Source: Terricaulis silvestris (GTDB lineage: Bacteria; Pseudomonadota; Alphaproteobacteria; Caulobacterales; Aquidulcibacteraceae). Taken from it: DNA of 64,000 bases. Shown piece after piece: positions 50,843 through 59,474 of the stretch. Positions within the stretch are counted from its first letter, which is position 1. Each line of letters starts with the position of its first letter. Below the pieces are notes generated by a model. It ran no database searches. It saw nothing but the letters and a program-made list of their open reading frames with translations, and was not told the DNA's origin. Both the position numbers and the translations under genes were made by a program. Location: assembly GCF_009792355.1 (NCBI RefSeq), contig NZ_CP047045.1, positions 3,188,501 through 3,252,500 of the forward strand, written 5' to 3'.

Positions 50843-51501
50843 TTGAGCCCGTATTGTTGATCCAATGCAGCAATCGTATCCTCAATGACGGCCGACTGAC
50901 GCGCATGAAAGTCCGCCCGCGCGGCACGGAGCACTTTGTAGAGGCCGCGTTCGGAAATGCCCAGCGAAGCCGCAACTTTGGCGTTGGTGCGCTCACCGCG
51001 GCTGGCGACATAATAATTGAGCTGCGTCTCTGTCCAAGCTGCTTCGTTTTGGGTCAGGCTATCCCCCACAGCATCGAGCAGCGCCCCGATCAGATCGTCG
51101 CCGGGCAGCGAAAAGCGGTAGGCGTTATCAACATCCTTTTGGTTCAGCCGCGCGCGCGCGTCGGCAAGGCCCGGTCCCATCATGTTCCAGGCGCGCGTGG
51201 TGTTCACCGGGGTTTCGACCTTGACCGCGCCAATCACAAAACGGCAGCGCACGCCGCCCTGCAGCAACTTGAGCCGCAGCGCCAAGGCAACTTCCAGGGC
51301 TGCCGACAGCGTGCGGACCAAGCCCTGAAATTCGTCGCCCAGCGTGATCGTAAGCGGCGAGACGATCGCCGCCGCGTGCTTGCGATTTGCGCCAGCGACC
51401 GCGCTATTGAAGACTTGATGCATCCGCCTGACAGACGGCGCGGCTTCGCTGCCGACGATATCGCCCATAAGGACAACTAAAGAAGCGCTTTTTGCGGACA
51501 T
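50839..51501 (-). CDS. SatD family protein with C-terminal helix-turn-helix
   Basis: A 220-residue protein of the SatD family. LMGDIVGSE (Asp14) and LTITLGDEFQGL (Asp56, Glu57) followed by RCRFVIGAVKVET resemble the metal-Asp and core strands of class III cyclase-like palm folds; this is an inference from motif order. Residues ~172-198 (TNAKVAASLGISERGLYKVLR) form a helix-turn-helix. The promoter region carries two matched palindromes, so autoregulation is likely. It heads an operon with the membrane protein at 50429. Role unknown; originally named in Streptococcus. Confidence 0.8.
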   Translation of the reverse strand: MSAKSASLVVLMGDIVGSEAAPSVRRMHQVFNSAVAGANRKHAAAIVSPLTITLGDEFQGLVRTLSAALEVALALRLKLLQGGVRCRFVIGAVKVETPVNTTRAWNMMGPGLADARARLNQKDVDNAYRFSLPGDDLIGALLDAVGDSLTQNEAAWTETQLNYYVASRGERTNAKVAASLGISERGLYKVLRAARADFHARQSAVIEDTIAALDQQYGLK

Positions 51502-51527
51502 GACCCAATTCCGGTACAGGTTTGCCT

Positions 51528-51556
51528 ATATGAACCTAAATTGGTTCATATTTCAA
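51528..51556 (-). promoter_or_regulatory. Predicted satD promoter spanning palindrome 1
   Basis: On the minus strand, TTGAAA (51556-51551) is followed by exactly 17 bases and then TCATAT (51533-51528), a good sigma70-like pair. The spacer is largely filled by the palindrome at 51529-51550. A protein on that site would block RNA polymerase. Confidence 0.65.
51529..51550. promoter_or_regulatory. Operator palindrome 1: TATGAACC-N6-GGTTCATA
   Basis: Perfect 8-bp arms, TATGAACC (51529-51536) and GGTTCATA (51543-51550), with a TAAATT spacer. It is one of two related sites 30 bp apart, centre to centre, in the satD upstream region. Confidence 0.8.
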
Positions 51557-51560
51557 TACC

Positions 51561-51578
51561 TGAACCTTTTTTGGTTCA
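51561..51578. promoter_or_regulatory. Operator palindrome 2: TGAACC-N6-GGTTCA, over the glmM stop
   Basis: Perfect 6-bp arms, TGAACC (51561-51566) and GGTTCA (51573-51578), with a T6 spacer; it is the same motif as operator 1 with shorter arms. It includes the glmM stop codon (51576-51578). The pair is about three helical turns apart, suiting cooperative binding. Confidence 0.75.
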
Positions 51579-52937
51579 TGCCGCCTTTGCGGCCGCCACG
51601 ACTGCGGTCTTCACCGTGGCGATGGCTTCGCGGACGAGCGCCTCGTTGTCGCCCTCGGCCATGATGCGCACCAGCGGCTCGGTGCCGGACTTGCGGACGA
51701 GTAAGCGGCCATTGCCTTTCAGCGAGGCTTCAGCCGCTTTGATGGCGTCCTTTACCGCGACGGCTTCCATCGGGTCGGGCTTGCCCTTCTCGTAGCGCAC
51801 GTTCTCCAGCACTTGCGGCGCCGGATCAAACAGCTTGCAGACTTCGCTGGCCGGCTTGCCGGATTGGACGATCACCGCAAGAACTTGCAGTGCGGCGAGA
51901 AGGCCGTCGCCGGTGGTGGAGAAGTCGCTGAGGATGATATGGCCGGACTGCTCGCCGCCGACATTGTAGCCGGCCGCGCGCATCTGCTCGACGACATAGC
52001 GGTCGCCGACCTGGGTGCGTTCGAGTTTGAGCTTTAGGCCATCGAGGAAGCGTTCGAGGCCGAGATTACTCATCACGGTGGCGACGATGCCGGGCTTGGT
52101 CAGCGTGCCATTCTGCTTCCAGCTCATCGCGATTAGCGCCATGAGTTGATCGCCGTCGATGGAATTGCCCTTCTCATCGACGATGACCACACGGTCGGCG
52201 TCGCCGTCCAACGCAATGCCGAGATCGGCGCGATATTTGAGGACGGCGTCCTTCAGCGCACGAGTGTCGGTGGAGCCCACTTCTTCGTTGATGTTGAAGC
52301 CGTCGGGATCGACGCCGATCTTGATCACCTCGGCGCCGAGTTCGTAGAGCGCCACCGGCGCCACTTTGTAGGCGGCGCCATTGGCGGCATCGATGACGAT
52401 GCGCAGGCCCTTCAGGGTCAGCTTCTTCGGGAACGTCGCTTTGACGATTTCAACGTAGCGCGCCTGGGCGTCGTCGATGCGGCGGGCGCGGCCGAGCTTG
52501 TCAGGTGCGCACAAGTGCTCGTCGAGCTTGGAATCCATCAGTCGCTCGATCTCGATCTCGGCGTTGTCGGAGAGCTTGTAGCCGTCCGGGCCGAACAGCT
52601 TGATGCCGTTGTCGGCGAACTTGTTGTGCGAAGCCGAGAGCATCACGCCGAGGTCAGCCCGGAGCGAACGTGTGAGCATTGCCACCGCGGGCGTCGGCAG
52701 TGGGCCGAAGAGCACGACGTCCATGCCAGCCGCGGTGAAGCCAGCCGTTAACGCCGGTTCGAGCATGTAGCCCGAGAGCCGGGTGTCCTTGCCGATTACG
52801 ACCAAATGGCGCCGGTCGTCAGCGCTCATGAAGCGCTTACCGGCGGCCAAGCCAACACGCATGGCGACTTCCGGCGTCATGGGGTATTTATTCGCGGTGC
52901 CGCGGATGCCGTCTGTGCCGAAATAAGCCCTGGTCAT
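51576..52937 (-). CDS. glmM: Phosphoglucosamine mutase
   Basis: A 453-residue phosphohexomutase that converts glucosamine-6-phosphate to glucosamine-1-phosphate. [18 protein letters not shown] carries the phosphoserine, and [13 protein letters not shown] is the metal-binding loop. [19 protein letters not shown] is the GlmM-specific sugar-binding loop, and [14 protein letters not shown] the phosphate-binding end. [13 protein letters not shown] is the standard N-terminus. Its substrate comes from GlmS, divergently encoded 109 bases away. Confidence 0.97.
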   Translation of the reverse strand: MTRAYFGTDGIRGTANKYPMTPEVAMRVGLAAGKRFMSADDRRHLVVIGKDTRLSGYMLEPALTAGFTAAGMDVVLFGPLPTPAVAMLTRSLRADLGVMLSASHNKFADNGIKLFGPDGYKLSDNAEIEIERLMDSKLDEHLCAPDKLGRARRIDDAQARYVEIVKATFPKKLTLKGLRIVIDAANGAAYKVAPVALYELGAEVIKIGVDPDGFNINEEVGSTDTRALKDAVLKYRADLGIALDGDADRVVIVDEKGNSIDGDQLMALIAMSWKQNGTLTKPGIVATVMSNLGLERFLDGLKLKLERTQVGDRYVVEQMRAAGYNVGGEQSGHIILSDFSTTGDGLLAALQVLAVIVQSGKPASEVCKLFDPAPQVLENVRYEKGKPDPMEAVAVKDAIKAAEASLKGNGRLLVRKSGTEPLVRIMAEGDNEALVREAIATVKTAVVAAAKAA

Positions 52938-53046
52938 AACTGGGCGAGCTCCAAAGTTCGTCGCATGTTGAAAGACTAATTGAGATGCAAATCAATGGCC
53001 GAACAGGCATGAACCGCCGCTCTAACGCAGGGACGCAAGCTTAACC

Positions 53047-54870
53047 ATGTGCGGGATCATTGGAATCCTGGGATCGACGCCAGTCGCGCCCCGGCTCGTT
53101 GAGGCGTTGAAGCGCCTCGAATATCGCGGCTACGACTCCGCTGGCGTCGCCGCGCTGGAAAACGGCGCGATTGGGCGCCGCCGCGCGGCCGGCAAACTTG
53201 CAAACCTGGAAACCGAATTGGCGGCGTCTCCGCTGCCGGGAGTCTCTGGCATCGGCCACACGCGCTGGGCCACCCACGGCGCGCCGACCACTGGCAACGC
53301 CCACCCGCACGCGACCGATAAAGTGGCGATCGTCCACAACGGTATCATCGAGAACTTCCGCCCGCTGCGCGAAGAGTTGATCAAGGCGGGGCACAGCTTC
53401 GCGTCGGAGACCGACAGCGAAGTCATCGCGCACCTGATCACGGAGTATCTGAACAAGGGCCAATCGCCCGAGCAGGCCGCGATCGCGGCGGTACGGCGCC
53501 TGGAAGGCGCGTTCGGCATCGCCGTGCTATTCGCGGGCCAAGACGACATCCTGATCGGCGCGCGCAAGGGCTCGCCGCTAGCGGTCGGGATTGGCGACGG
53601 CGAAATGTATCTGGGCTCGGACGCTATCGCGGTGTCCCCCTTCACCACGCGCGTGATGTTCCTGGAAGAAGGCGACATCGCCGTGCTCTCGCGCGCCAAG
53701 GTGAAGGTGCTGGACGCCAACGGCATGGTGGCGGAACGCCAAGTGCACACCTTCGCCGGCGGTGCGGCCGCCGTGGAGAAAGGCAACTTTCGCCATTTCA
53801 TGCAGAAGGAAATCTACGAACAGTCCGAAACGACCGCCCGCACCATCACGCGGTACGTCAACGCCAATGACGAGAGCGTGCAGATGCCGGACCTCGACGG
53901 CGTCGATCTCGGCGCCGATAGCGCCATCGTCATTGGCTGCGGCACGGCGCACTATGCGGGACGCGTCGCTGAGTACTGGATGGAGCAGTACGCCGGTATC
54001 GCGGTTGAGACTGACATCGCGTCGGAGTTCCGCTACCGGAAGCCGGCGTTCGCCAAGAAGAGCTTCGCGGTGTTTGTCTCGCAATCCGGCGAAACCGCCG
54101 ACACGTTGGCCGCGCTGCGCTACTGCAAAGAGCAAGGGCTGAAGACGCTGGCCGTGGTCAACGTTCCGGAGTCCACAATCTGGCGCGAAGCCGACGCGCG
54201 GCTGCCGACTTTGGCGGGACCGGAGATTGGCGTTGCGTCGACCAAGGCGTTCACGGCGCAGCTTTCGGCGCTGGCGGCGTTGGCGATCGCGGTGGGCCGT
54301 GCGCGCGGGACGTTGTCGAGCCAAGAAGAAGCGCGGCTGGTGCATGCGCTGATGGAAACGCCGCGCTTGATCGCGGATGCGCTGAAGGTCGAGCCGGAGA
54401 TCGAGGTGATTGCGCAGGAATTGGCGCAGGCGCGGGACGTGCTCTATTTGGGCCGCGGCGTGCACTACCCGATCGCGCTCGAAGGCGCGCTGAAGCTCAA
54501 GGAAATCTCGTACATTCACGCTGAGGGCTATGCTGCGGGTGAACTGAAGCACGGACCGATTGCGCTGATTGACGAACACACGCCTGTCGTGGTGGTGGCG
54601 CCGCATGATGCGCTGTTTGAGAAGACGCTCTCGAACATGCAGGAAGTGAACGCGCGCGGCGGCAAGCTGATCGTGATCACGGATGCGGCTGGCGCGGTGG
54701 CCTGCGCGGAGATCGCGCAGCACATCATCATGGTTCCGGCCTGCGATCCGTTCGTGGCGCCGCTGGTGTATTCGATCCCGATTCAGTTGCTGGCGTATCT
54801 GACCGCCGTGCAAAAAGGCACCGACGTCGATCAGCCGCGCAACCTGGCGAAATCGGTGACAGTCGAATGA
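53047..54870 (+). CDS. glmS: Glutamine-fructose-6-phosphate aminotransferase (isomerising)
   Basis: A 607-residue enzyme that makes glucosamine-6-phosphate from fructose-6-phosphate and glutamine. Cys2 (MCGIIGILG) is the glutaminase nucleophile after Met removal, and RWATHGAPT and GNAHPHATDK are glutaminase-site motifs. Two SIS domains follow, with IVIGCGTAHYAGRVAEYW, SQSGETADTLAAL and KEISYIHAEGYAAGELKHGP. The last residues, KSVTVE, are the usual C-terminal tail. It starts the operon with gnnA and gnnB. Confidence 0.97.
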   Translation: MCGIIGILGSTPVAPRLVEALKRLEYRGYDSAGVAALENGAIGRRRAAGKLANLETELAASPLPGVSGIGHTRWATHGAPTTGNAHPHATDKVAIVHNGIIENFRPLREELIKAGHSFASETDSEVIAHLITEYLNKGQSPEQAAIAAVRRLEGAFGIAVLFAGQDDILIGARKGSPLAVGIGDGEMYLGSDAIAVSPFTTRVMFLEEGDIAVLSRAKVKVLDANGMVAERQVHTFAGGAAAVEKGNFRHFMQKEIYEQSETTARTITRYVNANDESVQMPDLDGVDLGADSAIVIGCGTAHYAGRVAEYWMEQYAGIAVETDIASEFRYRKPAFAKKSFAVFVSQSGETADTLAALRYCKEQGLKTLAVVNVPESTIWREADARLPTLAGPEIGVASTKAFTAQLSALAALAIAVGRARGTLSSQEEARLVHALMETPRLIADALKVEPEIEVIAQELAQARDVLYLGRGVHYPIALEGALKLKEISYIHAEGYAAGELKHGPIALIDEHTPVVVVAPHDALFEKTLSNMQEVNARGGKLIVITDAAGAVACAEIAQHIIMVPACDPFVAPLVYSIPIQLLAYLTAVQKGTDVDQPRNLAKSVTVE

Positions 54871-55793
54871 GCAAGCTGCGCGCAGGCGTTCTTGGCGCAG
54901 GCGCCTTCGGGCGCATTCATGCGCGCAAGTATAGCGAAGACGCGCGGGTGCAGTTCGTCGGAGTGTTCGATCCGGATGATGAGCGGGCAACGGAACTTGC
55001 CAACACGCATGGCGCGGAAAGCTTTGCTTCGCTCGATGCCCTGCTCGGCGCCGTCGATACTGTCACCATCGCCTCGCCGCCCTCGTTCCACGGCCAGGCC
55101 GCGCTCGCGGTGCTTCATGCCGGCAAGCATCTGCTGATCGAAAAGCCGATCGCGACCGATATCGAGACCGGCGCCGACATCGTTCGCTTGGCGAAAACGA
55201 AGGAGCTTGTGCTCGGGTGCGGCCACCAGGAGCGTTTGGTGTTCGACGCAATGGGGTTGCTCAACACGCCGGAGACGCCGACGCGGATTGAAAGCGTGCG
55301 CGAGGGCCCGTGGACTGGGCGTAGCGCCGATGTCTCGGTGACGCTCGATCTCATGGTGCACGATTTGGATCTGGCGCTGCGGCTGATGAAGGCGAAGCCG
55401 AACAGCATTCTGGCGACGGCAAAAGCCGAGAAAGGCCACACCGCGGATCGGATCGAAGCGCGACTTGCCTTCGCGCCGCATGGGGAAGCCGTTTTCATCT
55501 CGAGCCGCGTTGCCGCAGAGCGCCGACGATTCATGCGGGCAGTGTACCCGTCGGGCGAAGTGAAAATCGACTTTCTCGCCCGCACGTTCGAGAACACCAC
55601 GAACTTCAAGCTCAATGCGGCGTTTGCCGAGACACGGATCGGGGCCGATCCGCTTGGCGCCAATGTCGCGCAATTTATCGACGCTGTGCTCGGCGTCGCG
55701 GAACGACCTGTTGTGAACGGCGAGGAAGCGCTCGCCGTTTTGGAACTGGCGCTGGATGTCGACAAGGCGTCCGGCCTGCCCTCGCTCAGCTAG
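54867..55793 (+). CDS. gnnA: UDP-GlcNAc 3-oxidase GnnA-like (Gfo/Idh/MocA oxidoreductase)
   Basis: A 308-residue NAD-dependent oxidoreductase. GVLGAGAFGRIHARKY is the Rossmann motif and HLLIEKPIATDIE the family's EKP signature. It overlaps the glmS stop by four bases (ATGA) and is followed ten bases later by a sugar aminotransferase. That pairing is the GnnA/GnnB set, which oxidises UDP-GlcNAc at C3 and then aminates it to UDP-GlcNAc3N. That nucleotide gives lipid A with 2,3-diamino-2,3-dideoxyglucose. The linkage to glmS and glmM strengthens the call, but other UDP-sugar oxidation is possible. Confidence 0.82.
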   Translation: MSKLRAGVLGAGAFGRIHARKYSEDARVQFVGVFDPDDERATELANTHGAESFASLDALLGAVDTVTIASPPSFHGQAALAVLHAGKHLLIEKPIATDIETGADIVRLAKTKELVLGCGHQERLVFDAMGLLNTPETPTRIESVREGPWTGRSADVSVTLDLMVHDLDLALRLMKAKPNSILATAKAEKGHTADRIEARLAFAPHGEAVFISSRVAAERRRFMRAVYPSGEVKIDFLARTFENTTNFKLNAAFAETRIGADPLGANVAQFIDAVLGVAERPVVNGEEALAVLELALDVDKASGLPSLS

Positions 55794-55803
55794 AGAGAAG
55801 ACC

Positions 55804-56934
55804 ATGATCCCGTTTATCGACTTGCAAGCGCAGCGCGCGCGCATTGCCGACAAGATCGACGCCGCCGTGTCCAAGGTGATCCGATCGGGCGCGTACATCT
55901 TTGGCCCCGAGGTGAAGCAGCTCGAAGGCCAACTCGCGGCATTCGCCGAGACCAAGCACTGTATCGGCAACGCCAACGGCACCGACGCGCTTGTTTTGCC
56001 ACTGTGGGCGTGGGGCGTGGGCGAAGGCGACGCTGTGTTCTGTCCGTCGTTCACGTTCGCGGCGACGGCGGAGATCGTGCCGTGGACCAACGCGACGCCG
56101 GTGTTCGTGGACGTGTTGCCGGACACCTACAACATCGATCCCGCTTCGCTGGAGGCGGCGATTGCCGGCGTGAAGAAGGACGGCAAGCTGAAACCGAAGG
56201 CAGTGATCGCTGTCGATCTGTTCGGCCAGCTAGCGGATTATCCTTCGATCGCCGCCATCTGCAAACGCGAAGGGCTGAAGCTCATTGCGGATAGCGCGCA
56301 GGGCTATGGCGCGACGCTGAACCACAAGCATCCGATGACTTGGGCCGACGCGCAGACCACGTCGTTCTTTCCGGCCAAGCCGTTGGGCTGCTACGGCGAC
56401 GGCGGCGCGACACTGACCAACAACGACGATGACAACGTCCTGATGCGCTCCCTCGCCTTCCACGGCGCCAGCGGCGACGACAAGTACAATTGCGCTCGCA
56501 TCGGCATGAACTCGCGGCTCGATACGATTCAGGCCGCGATCCTGATCGAGAAGCTCGCGATCTTCGCCGACGAAATCCGCGCGCGGAACGAGATCGCTGA
56601 TCGCTATGCGCAGATGCTGGAGGGCGTGGTGACGACGCCTAAGGTGATCGAAGGTGGTGTCTCCACCTGGGCGCAGTATGTGATCGAGGCCGACGATCGC
56701 GATGGTCTGGCCGCGAATCTCCGCGAAACCGGCATCCCGACGGCGCAATATTATCCGAAGCCGCTGCACAAGCAGACGGCGTATGAGAACTATCCAGTTG
56801 GCGCCGGTGGCTTGAACGTCAGCGAAACTATTGCGCACCGTGTGCTGGCGCTACCGATGCATCCGTATCTGGACGGGCAGACGCAGTCGAAGATCACCAA
56901 CGCTATTCGTGATTTCGTGAAAGCCGGCAGCTGA
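55804..56934 (+). CDS. gnnB: UDP-3-keto-GlcNAc aminotransferase GnnB-like (DegT/DnrJ/EryC1/StrS)
   Basis: A 376-residue PLP-dependent sugar aminotransferase. MIPFIDLQAQRARI and GNANGTDALVLPLWAWGVG are the family's opening signatures. DSAQGYGATLNHKH contains the PLP-contact region, and SFFPAKPLGCYGDGG carries the Schiff-base Lys. It would transfer an amino group from glutamate to the 3-keto sugar made by GnnA. The start at 55804 is set by GAGA and family length; an upstream frame overlaps gnnA. The operon glmS-gnnA-gnnB has no strong terminator visible after it. Confidence 0.85.
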   Translation: MIPFIDLQAQRARIADKIDAAVSKVIRSGAYIFGPEVKQLEGQLAAFAETKHCIGNANGTDALVLPLWAWGVGEGDAVFCPSFTFAATAEIVPWTNATPVFVDVLPDTYNIDPASLEAAIAGVKKDGKLKPKAVIAVDLFGQLADYPSIAAICKREGLKLIADSAQGYGATLNHKHPMTWADAQTTSFFPAKPLGCYGDGGATLTNNDDDNVLMRSLAFHGASGDDKYNCARIGMNSRLDTIQAAILIEKLAIFADEIRARNEIADRYAQMLEGVVTTPKVIEGGVSTWAQYVIEADDRDGLAANLRETGIPTAQYYPKPLHKQTAYENYPVGAGGLNVSETIAHRVLALPMHPYLDGQTQSKITNAIRDFVKAGS

Positions 56935-57388
56935 GACAAAACGCGCCCCGCGTGGAAGCATCGTGCGTACGCGCATGAGCGCGGACACTACCAACCGACT
57001 GCGTCGTCATCGGCGGCTGGCCCTTGAGCCGGTGGCGTGGGCAGTCACGAGTAAGCCGGTATCTGCCGAATTTCTCTAATTTCGCGCACTTTTACCGTTT
57101 ACACGGGGGCGGTAGCGTCTGTGCGCGCGCCTTTCGCCGGGAAAACTGCCAAGTTTCCGTGGGTTGGCCGATAAGGTCGCCTGAAAAATATCAGGCGCAA
57201 AACAGGCCGGAAACACGCTCCAAACACGCCATTATGAGGCCCCTAGCAGGACGCGAGTACGCCGCCATTAGGCGCCCTTCACGCGTCATCTGGGCGGCGC
57301 ACGGCGGCAATCCCCTTCCCTATGACGCCAACTTGCGCGCGGCGGATATTTTGCTACCCTAAAAAGGGCTGATTAACGGGTTTGGGCA
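56935..57388. other. 454-base gap at the left edge of the ParB-methyltransferase cassette
   Basis: No convincing gene: a 112-codon frame at 57024-57362 has an Arg/Pro-rich product and no ribosome site, and is rejected. The stretch is locally AT-richer than its neighbours (TTTCTCTAATTTCGCG). It holds a 7-bp palindrome, CGCCTGA/TCAGGCG (57178-57184, 57191-57197), and a short CCCT/AGGG hairpin near 57359. It may be a junction of inserted DNA. No integrase or repeats were found at its ends. Confidence 0.5.
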
Positions 57389-58042
57389 GTGGAGCAACGC
57401 AGTTTCGGCCGCGGTCAGGTGGAATGGGCGCTGTGGCGCGCCGTCCATGGCGTTAATTGGCGCAACCAGCCCGTACCAAAGGCTTTTCTGACGCGCATCA
57501 AGCGATTGCTCGAAATCGACCGCGATCCGGCGCTGATCGACGATGTCGAAGTTCCCCCAACGGCGGAATACGCATTCGCACCGCCGCCAGATGAAAGCGC
57601 CGAGTCCAGCTACACCTTGGCCGATGCGGTCTGCCTGGCCGTTGCGCTCGACCTCTTGGACGCTGGCTTCAAGCAGCGCGAGATCGTGGTGCGGATGCGC
57701 TATCTCCGCCCGGACCTTGAAAAGCGTCTGCGCAAGCTGATTTCGCTACCCCCGCCGCTCACCCTAAAGCGCCTGAAGGACGACCACAGAAGCTTCATCG
57801 TGCTGGGCCAAGTTGAGATGACGGAAATGTACCCCGTCGCCACCAGCCGGCGCATCAAGGGTCCAATCCTGCTTGAGCCGGTCTTTTGCGATGGCCTGTC
57901 CGGACTCACACAACATCTTGAGAAATTGATGCCGATGCAGCGCCGCGTCGCTGTGATCGTCGAGATCGCTGGATTGGCCCATGCCGTCTCGGGCGCGCTT
58001 GAGCGGGCTCCCGTCATCCGCCGCGGTCGTCCCAAAAACTGA
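57389..58042 (+). CDS. Uncharacterised protein of the accessory cassette
   Basis: A 217-residue soluble protein starting at GTG 57389. It opens MEQRSFGRGQVEWALWRAVH and has a helical centre (SYTLADAVCLAVALDLLDAG, FKQREIVVRMRYLRPDLEKR) that could be a winged-helix- or MerR-like unit. A beta-rich second half follows, and it ends in the basic RRGRPKN tail, which could bind DNA. No family was recognised. It is 61 bases upstream of the ParB-methyltransferase and probably co-transcribed, though a palindrome sits between them. Confidence 0.6.
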   Translation: MEQRSFGRGQVEWALWRAVHGVNWRNQPVPKAFLTRIKRLLEIDRDPALIDDVEVPPTAEYAFAPPPDESAESSYTLADAVCLAVALDLLDAGFKQREIVVRMRYLRPDLEKRLRKLISLPPPLTLKRLKDDHRSFIVLGQVEMTEMYPVATSRRIKGPILLEPVFCDGLSGLTQHLEKLMPMQRRVAVIVEIAGLAHAVSGALERAPVIRRGRPKN

Positions 58043-58082
58043 AATAGAGGGCTAGGCGCCATTTTCATGCACACCTATATTC

Positions 58083-58098
58083 AACCCTTATTGGGGTT
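58083..58098. promoter_or_regulatory. Palindrome just upstream of the ParB-methyltransferase start
   Basis: AACCC (58083-58087) and GGGTT (58094-58098) flank TTATTG, in a strongly AT-rich surround (TATATTCAACCC...GGGTTATATT). It ends six bases before the start codon and would cover the ribosome-binding site or a promoter. An operator or an RNA hairpin is possible. No clear Shine-Dalgarno is seen. Confidence 0.5.
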
Positions 58099-58103
58099 AT
58101 ATT

Positions 58104-59474
58104 ATGCAAACGTCCTCTCTCCAAATCTTGGAAAGCGCCGTCGAGCTGCGGCCGATCGAATCGCTCAAGCCGTATGGGCGCAATGCGCGCATTCATCCAA
58201 AGCGGCAGACCAAAAAGCTCGCGGCTGCAATCACCGAATTTGGCTTTCTTATCCCAGTACTGATCGACGAGGATGGCTGCGTTCTAGCGGGTCATGCGCG
58301 CATTGCGGCGGTGAAGATGCTGGGCTGGACGGAAGTGCCAACACTTCTAGCGTCCCACCTCACACCCGCGCAAAAGCGCGCCTTTATCCTGGCCGACAAT
58401 CGGCTCGCGGAAGACGCGGTTTGGGACAAAGAAGTCCTGGTGCTTGAGCTCAAGGACCTGCTCGATGAAGCATATGAGCTCGACGCCACAGGCTTTGAAA
58501 TCGCCGAGATGGACTCGCTGTTCGATGAAGCGAACGAAAAGCGAGCGCCAGATCCAGACCGCGCCGACGAAACTCCGCCCCTGCCCGCACCCGGCGCGTG
58601 CGTCAGCCGGCCTGGAGATTTGTGGCTACTCGGTGATCACCGCCTTTATTGCGGCAACGCGCTTGAAGAGGTCTCCTTCAGAGCGCTGATGGCCGACGAA
58701 CTGGCGGCGCTGATTTTCACAGACCCGCCTTTCAACGTGCCCGTTGCCCATGTCAGCGGCCTGGGCAAGCACCAGCATCGTGAATTTCCGATGGCGATCG
58801 GCGAAATGTCGCCGGCTGAGTTCAAAGTCTTTCTCGCGACCGCTTTCGGCCGCATGGCCGTGTATTCCAAAGATGGCGCCATTCATTTCGTCTGCATGGA
58901 CTGGCGCCATATGGGCGAAATTATCGCCGCCGGTGCGGAAGTTTACACCGAACTGAAGAATCTCATCGTTTGGGCCAAATCGAATGGCGGCATGGGCACT
59001 TTTTACCGCTCACGCCACGAATTGATTTTCGCGTTCAAGCACGGCACGGCGCCGCACACCAATAATTTTGAGCTTGGTCAGACCGGGCGTTACCGCACCA
59101 ACATCTGGGAATATGCCGGCGCCAACGCGTTTGGCGCGGCGCGTGACGCCGAAATCGCCATGCACCCAACGGTCAAGCCCGTTGCGCTGATCGTTGACGC
59201 CATCAAGGATTGCTCGAAGCGCGGCGAGATTGTGCTCGATGCGTTTGGCGGCTCTGGCTCAACGCTGATCGCCGCGGAAAAGACCGGCCGCCGTGCGCGG
59301 CTCATAGAACTCGACCCAGCCTATTGTGACACCATTGTCCGTCGCTGGCAGAATTTCACCGGCAAGCGCGCCCTGCATGCCGGCGAAAACCGCGCGTTTG
59401 AAGACATCGAAGAAGCGCGCGCTTCATCAACCCAGGGCAATGAAAGGAACGCAGAATGCGTTCTCGAAAAGTAA
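58104..59474 (+). CDS. ParB-domain DNA methyltransferase
   Basis: A 456-residue two-domain protein. Residues ~12-100 are a ParB/Srx-like nuclease fold with RNARIHPKRQTKKLAAAI and GHARIAAVKMLGW. Residues ~170-440 are an N6-adenine/N4-cytosine methyltransferase: FTDPPFNVP is motif IV (DPPF variant), and DAFGGSGSTLIAAEKTGRR is motif I (SAM). It is the beta-class order (motif IV before I). No restriction nuclease is next to it. Such ParB-methylases occur on phages, plasmids and islands and can protect DNA or regulate genes. Confidence 0.88.
   Translation: MQTSSLQILESAVELRPIESLKPYGRNARIHPKRQTKKLAAAITEFGFLIPVLIDEDGCVLAGHARIAAVKMLGWTEVPTLLASHLTPAQKRAFILADNRLAEDAVWDKEVLVLELKDLLDEAYELDATGFEIAEMDSLFDEANEKRAPDPDRADETPPLPAPGACVSRPGDLWLLGDHRLYCGNALEEVSFRALMADELAALIFTDPPFNVPVAHVSGLGKHQHREFPMAIGEMSPAEFKVFLATAFGRMAVYSKDGAIHFVCMDWRHMGEIIAAGAEVYTELKNLIVWAKSNGGMGTFYRSRHELIFAFKHGTAPHTNNFELGQTGRYRTNIWEYAGANAFGAARDAEIAMHPTVKPVALIVDAIKDCSKRGEIVLDAFGGSGSTLIAAEKTGRRARLIELDPAYCDTIVRRWQNFTGKRALHAGENRAFEDIEEARASSTQGNERNAECVLEK

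Noticed and set aside
50429-51501. Pycsar-like anti-phage pair
   Set aside because: SatD only resembles cyclases by motif order and the membrane protein has no nucleotide-binding domain; kept as an open idea, not a call.
52938-53046. glmS ribozyme or riboswitch
   Set aside because: The 109-base gap is too short and lacks the conserved ribozyme core; such ribozymes are known mainly in Gram-positives.
57024-57362. 112-codon frame before the ParB cassette
   Set aside because: No ribosome site, biased composition and no recognisable domain.
58083-58098. Same operator as SatD's
   Set aside because: The AACCC/GGGTT arms differ from ATGAACC/GGTTCAT and the spacing is not the same; chance similarity.
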